From Rhodotorula mucilaginosa (taxonomy: Eukaryota > Basidiomycota > Microbotryomycetes > Sporidiobolales > Sporidiobolaceae), in contig CP137869.1 in the NCBI GenBank assembly GCA_034406715.1, forward strand, positions 682,001-746,000: a DNA stretch of 64,000 bases, given 5' to 3'. The position numbers and the translations under genes were made by a program. Under the pieces are notes generated by a model. The model saw only the letters and a program-made list of their open reading frames with translations. It was not told the DNA's origin and did no database searches. This document shows positions 21,873 to 32,935 of the stretch, piece by piece (the stretch's first letter is position 1; every line of letters starts with the position of its first letter).

Positions 21873-22739
21873 TCAATTGCGACTTTCACCCGCCGACGCC
21901 GCCGCCGCCTCCTCCTCCTCCTCCTCGCGCCGCCGGTCGATCCCTTTCCTCACGCGCTTGATCCTCCGCGCACACTCTCTCACGCGCGCCTCGGCGTCGA
22001 CAATCCCGACCGCGATTTGGACCGCCTGGGTGAACGCCGTTGCCGAGGCGCGCAAGGCGGGAGGCGGGAGGGCGGCGAACTGCGATAGAGGTGAAGGACG
22101 TGGTGGTGGCTGCTTCTCGGTCGGCGAGGAGGCGACGGCGGGATTGGTGACGGCCGTGTCTTGTTGCGGCGGCGTGTCCGAACGGGACGTTGTTGTTCGG
22201 GCGCGATGTCGCAGAGTGGGATGAAGTTGGTCCGAGTCGGCGGCGGCGGCGGCGGCGACCGGAGTCGCCTCTTCTTGAGCATCCTCGTCGTCGGGTCGGT
22301 CCGCCAGCGCAAATCTCCAAGAGGGCGCGTTTGCGGTCGTGTCTTCTTGTTCTTTGGCAGCCTCGTTGGGTGTAATCCGGCTGGGAAGAGGGGTCAATGT
22401 TCAGTTTTGGCTTTGTCCGTCTGCCGCCACCCGGAATCTCTGAAACGGGAAGGACGTACACGACCTTGTGGGAAGCGTGCTCGGTCAGGTCGTACCTCGC
22501 CGGACCGACATTGGCAGGTCCGAGAGCGAGTTTGGCCCTCGCCAAGTCGAAGAAGCCCTGCGTGGCGTACCCATCCCCGTGGGTCAGTCCTCGAGGGCGG
22601 TCGGGGAGAGGGGGCGGACCAGACTTGCGGACTTGAGATGGGATTCGAGGCGGTGACGGGCTTGCTGGTAGAGCTCTATGGCTTCGAGGTAGTCGACGAG
22701 GAGCCGGTCCAGCTCGTCACGGAGCTGGTCGGTGGACAT
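21873..22739 (-). CDS. VMA22: Vma22/CCDC115-like V-ATPase assembly factor
   Basis: 241 aa from exons 22739..22620, 22557..22460 and 22380..21873. The N-terminal helix DRLLVDYLEAIELYQQARHR followed by GFFDLARAKLALGPANVG and RYDL matches the Vma22 pattern (YLxxLxxYxxL ... GFFxLAxAKxxLG ... YD). The C-terminal conserved block is SQFAALPPPALRASATAFTQ plus the amphipathic helix leading to RRIKRVRKGIDRR. Vma22 is an ER-peripheral factor that works with Vma12 to assemble the V-ATPase Vo sector. The middle is low-complexity with Ala and acidic residues, and the C-terminus has a Glu run. The second donor (GTACGT) sits at a phase-2 position and agrees with the next exon. Confidence 0.75.
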
Positions 22740-23102
22740 GAAGCTGCGAGCGGGGGCGGGTATTGCGCTGTAACCCAGATGTTTGACTCGTTTCCGTTTG
22801 GCTGCACTCTGCGTGAGCGTGTGAACCGTCGCAGGCGAGTCGTTTGAATCGCGCCTCGCTCTCTCGCTCGCTCGCTCTCTTTGCTCGCCCACCAAACACT
22901 CGACGCCGCTCCTTCGCACTGCCTGGCGAGTTGTGCTGCGAACAAGCGCGTACGCCTCGCCATTGCTAGCCCTTGACCTTGGGCGCACGCACGCGACGAG
23001 AGGGCGCCTGCAGTGTTCACCTTCCCGAATCAGCGGCAGGCGGTCAACTCAACTCCTCGGCCAATTGCTCCCGCGCACGCACGCACGCGAGCACCTGCAG
23101 GT
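22740..23102. promoter_or_regulatory. Divergent VMA22/SNT1 promoter
   Basis: 363 bp with repeated ctcgctcg near 22861 and two acgcacgc-type repeats near 22986 and 23075. No coding signal. Confidence 0.45.
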
Positions 23103-26100
23103 ATGGACTACCGCGAGGGGGGAGAGGGCGGTGGCGGCGGCGGTCATGCGCCGACGACGACGACGGGGTCGGACGAACCGAGATTCCCAGCGGCGGCGGG
23201 TCACTATGCGACTTCAAGAGCAGCAGGGCAGAGAGACCGTGACAGGTTCGTCTTCTCCTCTCTTGCTCTTGTACTATGGCGCACAGGCGCGCGCGCCCTT
23301 GGCTGACGCACTGTTGCGCCCGCTTGCCCCTCGTCCTCCTCGTCCGCCTGAACTCTTACCACGGTAAGACCATCACCTCGCAGACGATCGCACTCGCCAG
23401 CCCGCGCTCGCAAATCAGCACCCTCGTCTCGGCACGCTTCACCCAGCCGGACCTCATCGTTCCGCAACAACAACCCGCCGCACTCGCACCACGTCGAGGA
23501 CCGGTACGCGTCGTCTCCAGCACCCGTCGCTTCCACCTCTAAAGCGACTCCCTTCTCTGCACGATCATCCTCGTTGCCTTTCGATGCTGCGGCAGGATCA
23601 GCGTCGGCATCGGTGTCGAGGAGACCCCCCTTTGCTGCCGCCGGCAGGAGGTCGCCTTCACCTCCTTCCACACAAGGCTGGAGCCACCACCACCACCACC
23701 GGCCGCGAAGTCAGTTCTCGCCCTCGAAAGACCGAGACCGAGATCGCGACCGCGACAGGGACCGGGACCGGTGGAGATCTGATCCGAGAAGGGAACGCAG
23801 CGGCGGTAGCGGCTGGTCCCGAACTTCGACCTCGAACGGTGGAGCAGTTTCAGACCCCTTTGCTGAGCGCGAACGCGAACGCGACTCGGCGGCTCGGAGA
23901 CCACCACCACCACCACCGTCGCAGAGGGGCTGGGAACCGCCCGTTCCGCGAGGGAATGGGTGGGGCGGTTCGTTCTCAAGTCGCGAGCCGCTGCAGCGCG
24001 ACTCGGCCGAATCCCCTACGACCACAACCTCGACGACGACCGCCGCCGCGAGGCCTTTTCAGATCCCGTACTTGTCCTCCAAGTCTCGCGGCATGAAACG
24101 GAGACGAGGTTCCTTGCCGCCAGACGACGACGACGACAACGACGACGACCGAGACGACCGAGACGACTATCACCACCGTGACCGTGACCACGACGACGGT
24201 TACGCGCGCTCGCGTGGGCAGAGCACTACTCCACGCCGCGATACTGGCGCTGGTGCCAGCGCTGCGGACAGGTGGGCGACGGTGAGTCTGGGGGCGGATC
24301 GCGGCCGATCGAGGTCTACAGGAGCAGGAGGAGGGGGGTCGACGACGAGTAGTCGGAGAAACAGTCCCGATGCGGCGGCGGCGGCGGCGGCGGCTGAACG
24401 GAGACGTGCAGAGCGCGAGCGCGAACGAGATGACCGCTGGGCTGACGGGACGGCAAGAGACGGGAGAACAATGTTTGCCGACTCGGGCACGAGGTGTGTT
24501 CTGCTCGCCCCTCGTTCCGTGTTTTCTTTTTGGACTCCCTATCATGCCTCAAGCAATAGTTGTCATTTCTGACGAAAAGAGCCGGTGGCGGACCCCTTTA
24601 TCTGTTCTCTTTTCGACAAACAGCGGCTATTCTTCTTCGGCTTCGAACCGATTCGCGCCGCCGCCGTCGTCCGAAACGCCATCTCGCCCGCCTACTTTGC
24701 TCGAACGGATCTCTCGACCACTGGCGTCGACCTCCAAACGAGGACGAACTGCGTCTCCTCCACCGCAGCGACCACCACCACAACCACCACTGACCTCTTC
24801 AGTGTTACCGTACGGCTCGTCTGAGCGCACGCCCTCCGAGTCGAGATACGCGCCGAACCGCTCTGCCCACAGCGTTGATCACTCACCCGCGCCTCCTCGT
24901 CCGCGGACCGCGTCGATGCGCAGAGAAGAGGAACGCTACGAGTCCTCTTCCGCCGCGCCCACCACCACCAGTCGGAGCGAGACTCCGCCGCTTCCTCCTC
25001 TTCCGGCATCGTCCGCTCCCGCGCGGTTGAGCCGAACCGAGCCAAGCGCGAGTGCGAGCGTGCACGCGGCATCTCGGGCGAGCAACAACAACAACAACGA
25101 CGACGACGACGACGAGATGGAGGAGGGCGAGTTGCATGAAGAGGGTGAGATTGTCGAGGAGACGAAGACGAATGTCCCGCGAGCTGTGATGGAACAGCCG
25201 GCGACGTCGACCATGAAGGTGGAGGAGCAGGAGGAGGAGGAAGAAGAAGAAGAAGAAGAAGAAGAAGAGGGGGTGATTTCGCAGTCGATTCGCAGCGACG
25301 GCGGGTCGGCGACGCCTCCGCTCCGGGGAACAGCTCTCGAGTCACAGCAGCCGACGAACCGATCACCTTCTTCGGAGGTCCCGGTGACCGGCGGCGCGGC
25401 GAGCAAAGGCGTCGATCCTGTCGCTGCGCCAGCACCTACACCTGCGTCGGCACCTGCATGTGCGTCGGAGACCCCGCCGCCGCCTGCACCGCTGCAGCTC
25501 AAGCCGGAAGACAAAGTACCGCCACCGCCATCCGCGTCAGAAGACGAGGTTGTCTCCGAAGCGGCGGCGACGACTGCTGGCTCGAGTCTCGCGCCGGTCG
25601 TTGCCTCCGACGCGAAGAGCGGGAGCACCGATCCGACTCCTCTTTCGTCTGATGCGGTGGTTGCGGTATCATCAAACTCGCCGGCGCGAGATGACAAGGC
25701 AGCGGAGCCGGAGGAGACTCGCGGATCTGTTACGCCGCAAGTCGAGGCGCAGCGGACTGTCGAATCGCCGAATCCGGCCAAGGCATCGCCGCCTGCTGCT
25801 CCGGTGTCAGCTCTTGGGAATGCCGCGCCGACTTCCTCGCCATCCCGCTCGAAGGACGCCGCGGTACGAGAGAGGTTCCGTTCTCGTCTCGTCTCGCTCC
25901 GAGCGCTGACAAGTTGTCCGTTCTTCCAGCAGAAAATGTCTGTGGGCGAGGCCACCGTCGCACTTGCCGCACCTGCTTCACTCCCCGCCGCTACGACACC
26001 CGCGTTGTGTGTCTCGGTGGAGTCGCCGGCATCGAAAGGCGAACCTCCGCCTGTAGCTGCGGCATCGTCGACAGCGCCAACAGCAAGCGAGGCAGCCGAT

Positions 26101-29100
26101 CGTCGGACGAACCAGGCGATTGCGGGCACTTCTCCTCGAAACGCAGCTGCGGAACCGATCCCGGCGACAGTTGCTCAACCCGTGGCAATGCTGGAGTCGG
26201 TACTTTCGGACACTGCCTCGGTGGTTGCACTCCCTGTTGGCACGGAGGCCGCTGAAACCGATGCTGCGATGCAAGTTGAAGAGACCGCACCGACGGATCA
26301 AGCGGCAGAACCGCTTCATGCGCTCGCGCAGGCTGGCTCGACACCGGTACACGTCGCCGAAGAAGTCAAAGAGGAGAATATCGTCATGCGGGAGGCAGAT
26401 GCCTCGGACGAGGTCGAGCAGCCTGCCAGCGCCCCCGTCGCTCTCCCACCGCGACCGACGGACGAGCTCTCGAGGCACAGCCCGACTACGCCGCCGCAAG
26501 CTCTCGCCGAGACGACAATCGCCGAGACCGAGCCTCCGGTCGACAAGCGCGCCGTCACACCAGAAGCGGACCTGGAGGAAGCTCGCGAGTTGACGATGGA
26601 GGAACGTCGACGGAAGCTCGTTGGCGACCGGGTCGTTCTGCCGTTCGCCGATCGCACCGCGCTCATCAATACGAACTGGTCGTCTTTCGAGGAACGCCAT
26701 TCGCGACTCTCGGAAGCGTTACTCGAATCGTTCTCGGACCGCGACGAGCGCCGCAAGAAACGGATCATCCAGCTTCGCCAGGAGTACAAGACCTTCAATG
26801 GGGAGTGGAAAGCGCACTGCAAGCGTCTCGACGAAATCCGCGACCGCGTGCACCGGCGCACGACTGCCGGCAACCCGCAGACTTTGACGGCACCACAGAC
26901 GCCTTCGATCGACTCTGCAGGGATGCCGTTCTACCCCGAACCGATCACGCCTGGCCCATCGCTGACGGGCGGTCGCTCCAACCGACGTGGTACCGGCGCC
27001 AGTGTCGGCGCCTTCGGGTACAGCGACACGGTGCGATCAGAGGCCGAGTTTCTCGAGATCCTCGCCAGTCTCGAGACCGCCGACCTGCGCGATCCGGATG
27101 TCCGCGCCGCCCGAACTGCGGCAGTCGTGCCCGACATGGTCATCGACGCGAGCGAACGACGCGAGGTGCTCGAATTCGCCTTTGAAGACGAGCGCTATCG
27201 AGTCGAGGACCCGATCGCGACGTATGGCATCAACGCACCGCTCGAGATGTGGACGGAGCAAGAGGTCGAAACGTTCTGCAAACGCTACGCGCTCTACCCG
27301 AAGCAGTTTGGCAAGATCGCGCAGGACTTGCCGGGCAAGACGACCTCCCAGTGCGTCCTGTTCTACTACCGCATGAAGAACACGATCGACTTTCGCAGCC
27401 TGTCGGATCGGCGCGGTCGGGATGGACGACGCAAGAAGTCAAAGAAGCGTCCGGAAGGCGGCAAGGGCTCGGCGCTCCTCTCGAACCTCAACAAGAAGCC
27501 TCGACCTGCTCTCGCAGCACCTCGCGAGGACGACATGGAGGAAGACGACGAGGAAGAGCCGAGCGCTCCGGCCTCTCCTCGGGCAGAGGCTGCGGCCGAA
27601 AAGATGTCTATCGATGACGTTTCGCAGGTCGAGCGGAAGGAATTGACCGTGTCGCGAGCGACAACCGGGGTAGCAGCCGAAGCCGCGCCTCAAGTCGATC
27701 CTCCGCGTCGCTTCAAGCTCACGAACGGAACGCCGCGGTCACCGCTCAACGACTTGCCCTCGGAAGGGATGATGGAGGCGGCAGAAGTGCTCGGCGCGCT
27801 GTCGGCTCTCCCTGCCGGGAGTACGGCAAGCGCCAGCTCGGCTGCTCGATCCGCTTTTGGCCAAGAGCTCAGCAACGGGAGCTCGCACGGGCGCAGCGGC
27901 GCAGGACGAGCTCGAAAGGCTCGCGTCGACGTCGACACGGTCCCGACCGAGGAGGCACTGGCCGCTTCGCCGTACGCAGCCGCGCCCGAGGTCGAGACTC
28001 ACGCGAGCCCCAACGAGCGAGGCAAGCCGAAGCGCAAGACGACCACTTCTTCATACTGGACGCTCGCAGAACGGTCCGAGTATCAACGGCTTCTGAACGT
28101 CTATGGCCCCGACTGGCGCAAGATTGCCGCCGGCCTCGGCAACAAGACCTGGGTCCAATGCCGCAACGTGAGTCTCTTCCCCTTCCTGTTCGCGAAAGAG
28201 CCCGGATGGTGATGCTGACCCGACACGACTTCGCAGTGGTACCAGAATCAGGCCAAGAAGAACAACCTCGTCGACATCGTCAATAGCTCCGACCTCGACA
28301 GTGCCCCTCGCGCAGCAGAGGGACTCGAGCAAGCCACTGTGAGACAACCTCTTCCCTAGACCCGGGCTCAACTTGTGCTCACGTAACTTGCGCTTGTACC
28401 CAGGGCACGATCAACTCTCTTGTGCGAGCTGGTCTCTTGGATGCGACCACTACGACGATCTTACCGGCACTTCCGTCTGCCCACTCGCAAGCCGCCGATG
28501 CTGCAAAAGCGGGCATGCAACTTCGAGACATGCTCAACGACGATGCGAGAGCGCCGGAACGTGAGGCGCCCGTGCGTGACGACTGGTTTGGCACCGAGTC
28601 GGCCGACACCGGCAGTGTCACGACCGAAGACGACGCGCCGTTGCCTCGGCGCTCCTTCTCCGGCGGCCACGGGTCCCGCTTCGAGATTCCCCGCCCGTCG
28701 TCAGCACCGCAGTACACGGATGCGGTCCCACGCATGGTTGATGGCGTTGTGCCGTACCGACCCAGTCCGATGGTCCCTTCCCTCTCTTCCTTATCGTCTG
28801 CATCTGCCGGCGGGCGCCTCGACGGGATTTCCCGCCTTCCGCCAATGCGACCCGAGCCATGGACGCGCGCCAGCGCACCCGCCTTTCCCGCGTACGCCGT
28901 CTCTCCAGCCGGCCCGGGATCGCCCGCGACGCCCATCGCGAACGTTGAACCTTACCGTCGGTACTCTGCGGCGGGAGCTCCTGCCGACTACTTCGGCGTC
29001 AAGCCGTACGAGCGGTATGCCCACAGCGCAGAACCGAATCAACGCGCCGACTCGATTCCGCCCCTACCTCCCTTCTCGAGTCTGTCGGCGCATAGCTCAC

Positions 29101-29186
29101 CACGACTGTCCACGGCCTTTGGCGCTGCGCCATCGCCGCCAAACGGTCTGGTCCGGCCGCCGTCGCACTGGACTCCGCAGTCCTGA
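23103..29186 (+). CDS. SNT1: SNT1/NCoR-type corepressor with two SANT/Myb domains
   Basis: 1871 aa from exons 23103..23245, 23384..24493, 24624..25863, 25930..28167, 28237..28338 and 28404..29186, all in phase. The first 800 residues are disordered: an Arg-Asp repeat, His and Asp runs, and a Glu run. SANT1 lies near residues 1268-1315 (APLEMWTEQEVETFCKRYAL ... QCVLFYYRMK); a second Myb-like domain lies near 1538-1592 (SSYWTLAERSEYQRLLNVYG ... WYQNQAKKNN), split by the intron at 28168. This spacing is that of NCoR/SMRT and fungal Snt1, the scaffold of the Set3 histone deacetylase complex. The 66-nt intron 25864..25929 is stop-free but has a GCTGAC branch and a ttcttccag acceptor. The first two exons are less certain than the rest. 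Confidence 0.85.
23712..23772 (+). repeat. Arg-Asp dipeptide-coding repeat in SNT1
   Basis: Tandem CGN-GAY codons specify an RD repeat (about seven units) next to a His run. It is in frame with SNT1 exon 2 and is probably a length-variable low-complexity tract. Confidence 0.75.
25222..25271 (+). repeat. GAG/GAA polyglutamate microsatellite in SNT1
   Basis: An almost pure GAR run encoding about 16 Glu with one Gln. It lies in the disordered region before the SANT domains. Confidence 0.85.
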
Positions 29187-29524
29187 ACGCGACCTTTTCC
29201 CCTTCGACTTTCCCTTGTTGTCAATGTTTCCTCAGTCCGCGCTTGCCTTCCCGCGCCGTTTCCTCTCTTCCGTAGTTGTGAAAGCAGTATAGTAGTTGAC
29301 GGCTGTATGTACTCGCTCAAAGCTTGGCCCTCGAAGGCAAAGCAGTCACTTGATCACGTCGACTGGACTGTCGTGACCAGGGAGAGAGAACAAGAGACTG
29401 TCAAGAAGTGACGCCTGCGTTGCGGCCGCCTAGATAAGCTAGGCTTTTGAGAGAATGAGCTATGTCTACGTGGTGGGTGGACGAGGGTGGAAATACAACG
29501 AGAGTAGAGAGAGAGTGTGGCGCT
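29187..29524. other. Convergent SNT1/SSZ1 3' region
   Basis: 338 bp between facing stops; no ORF or RNA signal was recognised. Confidence 0.5.
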
Positions 29525-31532
29525 CTAAAAGTCCTTCTCGACGGCCTTGGCAGCGCCGTGCTGGGCCGAGATGTGACCCTTGCCACCCTTGTTGACGACG
29601 ATGGTGACGCGGACCTTGGCGTCCTTCTTGGCCGTGTCGAGGGGGACGACGAGGTCGGCAAGGGCCTTGGTCGCGCGGACCTCGGCAGTGCGGATGTCCT
29701 CCTCCTCCTCGTCCGAGAACTCCTCCTCGTCATCCTCGGCGTTGCCGTTGACGCCCGCTGCGTTCTTGACGGCATTGAAGACGCCACCGATCGCCGAAGC
29801 GACGGCACCCTTGGCCTTCTCGACCTTGCTCTCGGGCGAGGTGACCTTGACGAACGGCTCGCCCTCCCACAGGGCGACGATAACCTCCGAAGTGGCGTCG
29901 CTCTCGACGGGGATGTCGACGATCCTTCGTGCGGGGAGGGGAGTCGCCTGCTCCATCAGCGTGACGAACGCGAGCTTCTCCGGCTCGCCGGCGAGTTCGG
30001 GTTCGAGGACAAAGCCGATCGGGCGCGAGAGCGCTTCCGGCGCGCAGACGGCCGGGTTCGAGAGCGATTCCTGGAACTGCTCCCGCGACGAGGCGTCCTC
30101 GGGCGGGAAGAAGGCCAAGAGCGACTTGACCTGGAGGGCGCCACCCTTGGCGAGGACCTCGTCGGCCTCGATCTGGTTCGAGACGACGACGGATTCGGGC
30201 AAGAGGTCGTACAGCTTGTTGGACAGGGTCGGCAGCTTGCTCGTGCCGCCGACGAGGATCACCTCGTGGATGTTGAGCGGGTCGAGGTTGGCCTGCTCGA
30301 TCGCCTGCTCGACCTTGGTGATGATGCGCGAGTAGAGCGAAGAAGCGAGGAGGTCGAACCGGGTCCGGTTGATGGTGCCGTGGAAGTCCATGCCCTCGGC
30401 GAGCGACTCGACCGAGCACGGGGCCGAAGTCGAGGCGGACAACGACTTTTTCGTAACCTCGACGGCCAACCGGAGCTTCATCTGGGCACGGTGGTTCGAC
30501 GGCTCGACGGCGACGCGCGTCTTCTTCGTGAACTCCTTGCCGAACCAGTCCATCAACTTCTCGTCAAACAGGTCACCTCCGAGGCCCGACTCGGACACGG
30601 ACGAGAGCGGGTGGAAGAGGCCGTCGCGGACGGCGACGACGGTGGCGGTGGTCGAAGTCGCGCCGACGTCGAGGACGACCGTGTTGCGGTCGATCGGGAG
30701 CGCTTCGCGGCCGGCGAGTTCGGTCGCAGCGTACGCGGTCAAGGCCGAAGCCGCCTCCGGGACAGTCTGGACAACCTTGATGCCGGCTTCCTCGGCGGCG
30801 GCGAGGAGAGCCTTGGCCTGAGCGTCGGAGAAGTTGGAGGGGACGGTCAAGACGGCGTCGGTGATTGGTCGGCCGATAAAGTCGGTCGCGTAGGAGAGGA
30901 GGACGCGCAGGAAGCGGACGGCGCACTCGTGCGCGGTCAGGACGGTCTCGGTACCGTCAATCTGGACCTTGAACGCGGGCTGGCCGTTCGAGTCGACGAT
31001 CGGCGCCGAGTTGCACGGCTGCTTGACGTCCTTGACCTCGTCGTAGCTGCATGGGAGAGATCGTCATGAGTACTGTTGCTCTCGACGAGACCAGTGTAGG
31101 CAGACGCACCTCTTTCCGAGCAAGTTGCGGAATCCGAGGATGGTGTTGCTGGCATTCCGGACGAGCTGGGTGCGGGCGGGGACACCCGAGTACTGCATAC
31201 GCGCACACGTGTCAGCTTCCAATTGCGCGCAAGAGCGGTGCGGGGGCGAGTCTACGTACGAATTCTGACCCGGAGAAGGAGAGGGCCGAGGCGATCTGGC
31301 GCTCTCCGTCGTCGTTGGCGATGCAGTCTGCGAGGCCCTCCTTGTCGATGATGGCTACGCTCGAGAAGGCCTGGCCAAAGTTGACTCCGAGCAGCCCGGG
31401 CGCCTTCTGGACGGGTTCCCTGGGTGCCGGCGTCGAGGCGCCCGAGGGAGCCTTGGACGGCGCCTTGGACGCGACCTTGGACGGCGCCTTGCTCGACTTG
31501 GCCGAGCCCTTCTGGTTTCGCTTGGGAGGCAT
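29525..31532 (-). CDS. SSZ1: SSZ1, Hsp70-like subunit of the ribosome-associated complex
   Basis: 625 aa from exons 31532..31260, 31192..31110 and 31046..29525. The first 45 residues are a Lys/Ser/Pro-rich extension with KAPSK repeats, absent from the yeast protein. The actin-like ATPase domain then begins LLGVNFGQAFSSVAIIDKEG and continues with NDDGERQIASALSFSG and YSGVPARTQLVRNASNTILG. DVGATSTTATVV and HEVILVGGTSKLPTLS are the phosphate and adenosine motifs. A short, divergent substrate-binding region and an acidic stretch near the C-terminus follow. Ssz1 binds ATP without hydrolysing it and, with zuotin, activates Ssb at the ribosome exit tunnel. Family assignment rests on the ANDDGER region, which matches Ssz1 rather than canonical Hsp70. 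Confidence 0.93.
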
Positions 31533-31860
31533 GGTTTCCTGTGCTCTCGGGTACGCGAGTGCGCGGTGTCTAGAGACGAGCCGGACTCGACTCTTGTTCC
31601 GCTGAAGCTCATCCCCCGAAATTCCACCAAGTCCCGCCAACTCTTCCTACACGCATACTGCTACTAGATTCGCAGCTCGATAATTCATTTTACGCTATAG
31701 CATGGGACTACCCGGGACCGCACACGGACTGGCGGTGGCAATGTTTTGATGACGCCCTCGCGCGCCGGATCGCTTGCCTCGAGAGCCTTCCCCTGCCGCC
31801 GCCTACACGCTGTCGAGCTAGCCAGACCTTACAAGCCAAGAAAAAGAACAGCGCCCGACA
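31533..31860. promoter_or_regulatory. Divergent SSZ1/RCF1 promoter
   Basis: 328 bp with an AT-richer patch (ttcattttacgctatagc near 31685). No ORF. Confidence 0.5.
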
Positions 31861-32417
31861 ATGCCCGCAGCGTACACGCCCGACCCGATCGTCTCGGCAG
31901 AGGACATGCAGGCGATCAACCCTCCTCCGCAAGATCCGACAACCTGGGCAAAGTTCTCGCGCAAGTTCAAGGAAGAGCCCTTGGTCCCGATCGGTAAGCC
32001 ATACATACCCCCGCCTCTCGCAGTAACATCCCCGACCCGGACGGACGGACTGACCGATCGTGGGATGCTCTCGGCGGCCTGCAACAGGCTGTCTCGCGAC
32101 CGTCGCCGCCCTCCTCGGAGCCAGTTCGGCACTGCAAAAGGGCAACCGGACACAGTTCAACATGTTCTTGCGGTATCGTGTCGCCGCCCAGGGTCTCACG
32201 CTGATTGCAGCTCTCGGTACGGCCAACTCTTATCGTGTTCCCGACGGGAGGCAAACTCGGTTCAAGTCGGCTGACTTGGTACCTCCCTGGGTCACTGTTG
32301 CCTCTCCGTACAGGTGGATCGGTGTACTACGGTGCCCAACGAAGGGCGCAACGGGAAGCCGATCGCGCAGCAAAAGCAGCAGCAGCTGCTGCCCCTGCAT
32401 CACCAACCCTCGCATGA
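31861..32417 (+). CDS. RCF1: RCF1, respiratory supercomplex factor (HIG1 domain)
   Basis: 121 aa from exons 31861..31993, 32088..32216 and 32314..32417. The HIG_1_N domain spans about residues 28-95: KFKEEPLVPIGCLATVAALL, then SALQKGNRTQFNMFLRYRVA and AAQGLTLIAALGGSVYYGAQ, i.e. two membrane hairpin segments with the charged QRRxR-like loop of type 2 HIG1 proteins. The Ala-rich C-terminus is short. Rcf1 sits in the inner mitochondrial membrane and associates with complexes III and IV. The intron acceptors at 32087 and 32313 are the only ones that keep phase. Confidence 0.93.
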
Positions 32418-32935
32418 TCTCTTCGCTCCCCGCCATAGTTCTTTTGGTGGGTCATGCCTCTGTGACGCTGATTGTTTCGTTCGCTGACGTTTGTCCTCCG
32501 CAGCTCACTTTCGTACCGCCTCCTGTACCAACCTGTAGCATTTTTCGTCTTCCGCCACTCGAAATCCTCTCTCGACAGCAGTGAAATGGAGCGCCTCCAT
32601 TTTCCCTCTCCATCGCCCCACAAGCTTGACTGTCTCCCGGTCCTTCTGGATCCCCTCCGTGAGGTTTCTGCGCTTTTTTGTCCGGAAATTTGGCCAGCAG
32701 ACAGGAGTGGCGAATCGGCTTCAGCTTGCTGTGACATTCTTCTTGTTCCGCCGCGGCGCGAGGCCTGCGTAGAGCAGTATCGGTTAATTCATCGCAAATT
32801 AGCATGAGGGAATCCTCGAAGCTAATATAGCGCGACCGTGGGCAAAGCGATCTGTCACGTGACCAACGCTGTTGCCCGTCCGCGCCTGAGAGAGAATCTG
32901 CTTGCGCTCACTCGCAACCATCGAGCACGCTGAGC
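32418..32935. other. RCF1 to Sos7-like gene intergenic region
   Basis: 518 bp, T-rich for this window (tttttcgtcttccgcc, cattttccc), with no supported ORF. Probably the RCF1 3' UTR followed by the next promoter. Confidence 0.5.

Noticed and set aside
21873-22397. Direct ATG start for VMA22 at 22397
   Set aside because: It would omit the conserved N-terminal Vma22 helix, which two in-phase upstream exons supply.
25222-25271. GAA-rich tract as a possible mobile or regulatory repeat
   Set aside because: It is an in-frame polyglutamate microsatellite within SNT1.
24936-26129. 397-aa minus-strand ORF opposite SNT1
   Set aside because: Ser runs are the antisense of the Glu and Ala codon runs of SNT1; no independent coding signal.
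29462-31069. 535-aa plus-strand ORF opposite SSZ1
   Set aside because: Exact antisense shadow of the SSZ1 coding exon; composition (Asp/Gly/Arg/Val) reflects the reverse complement of Hsp70 codons.
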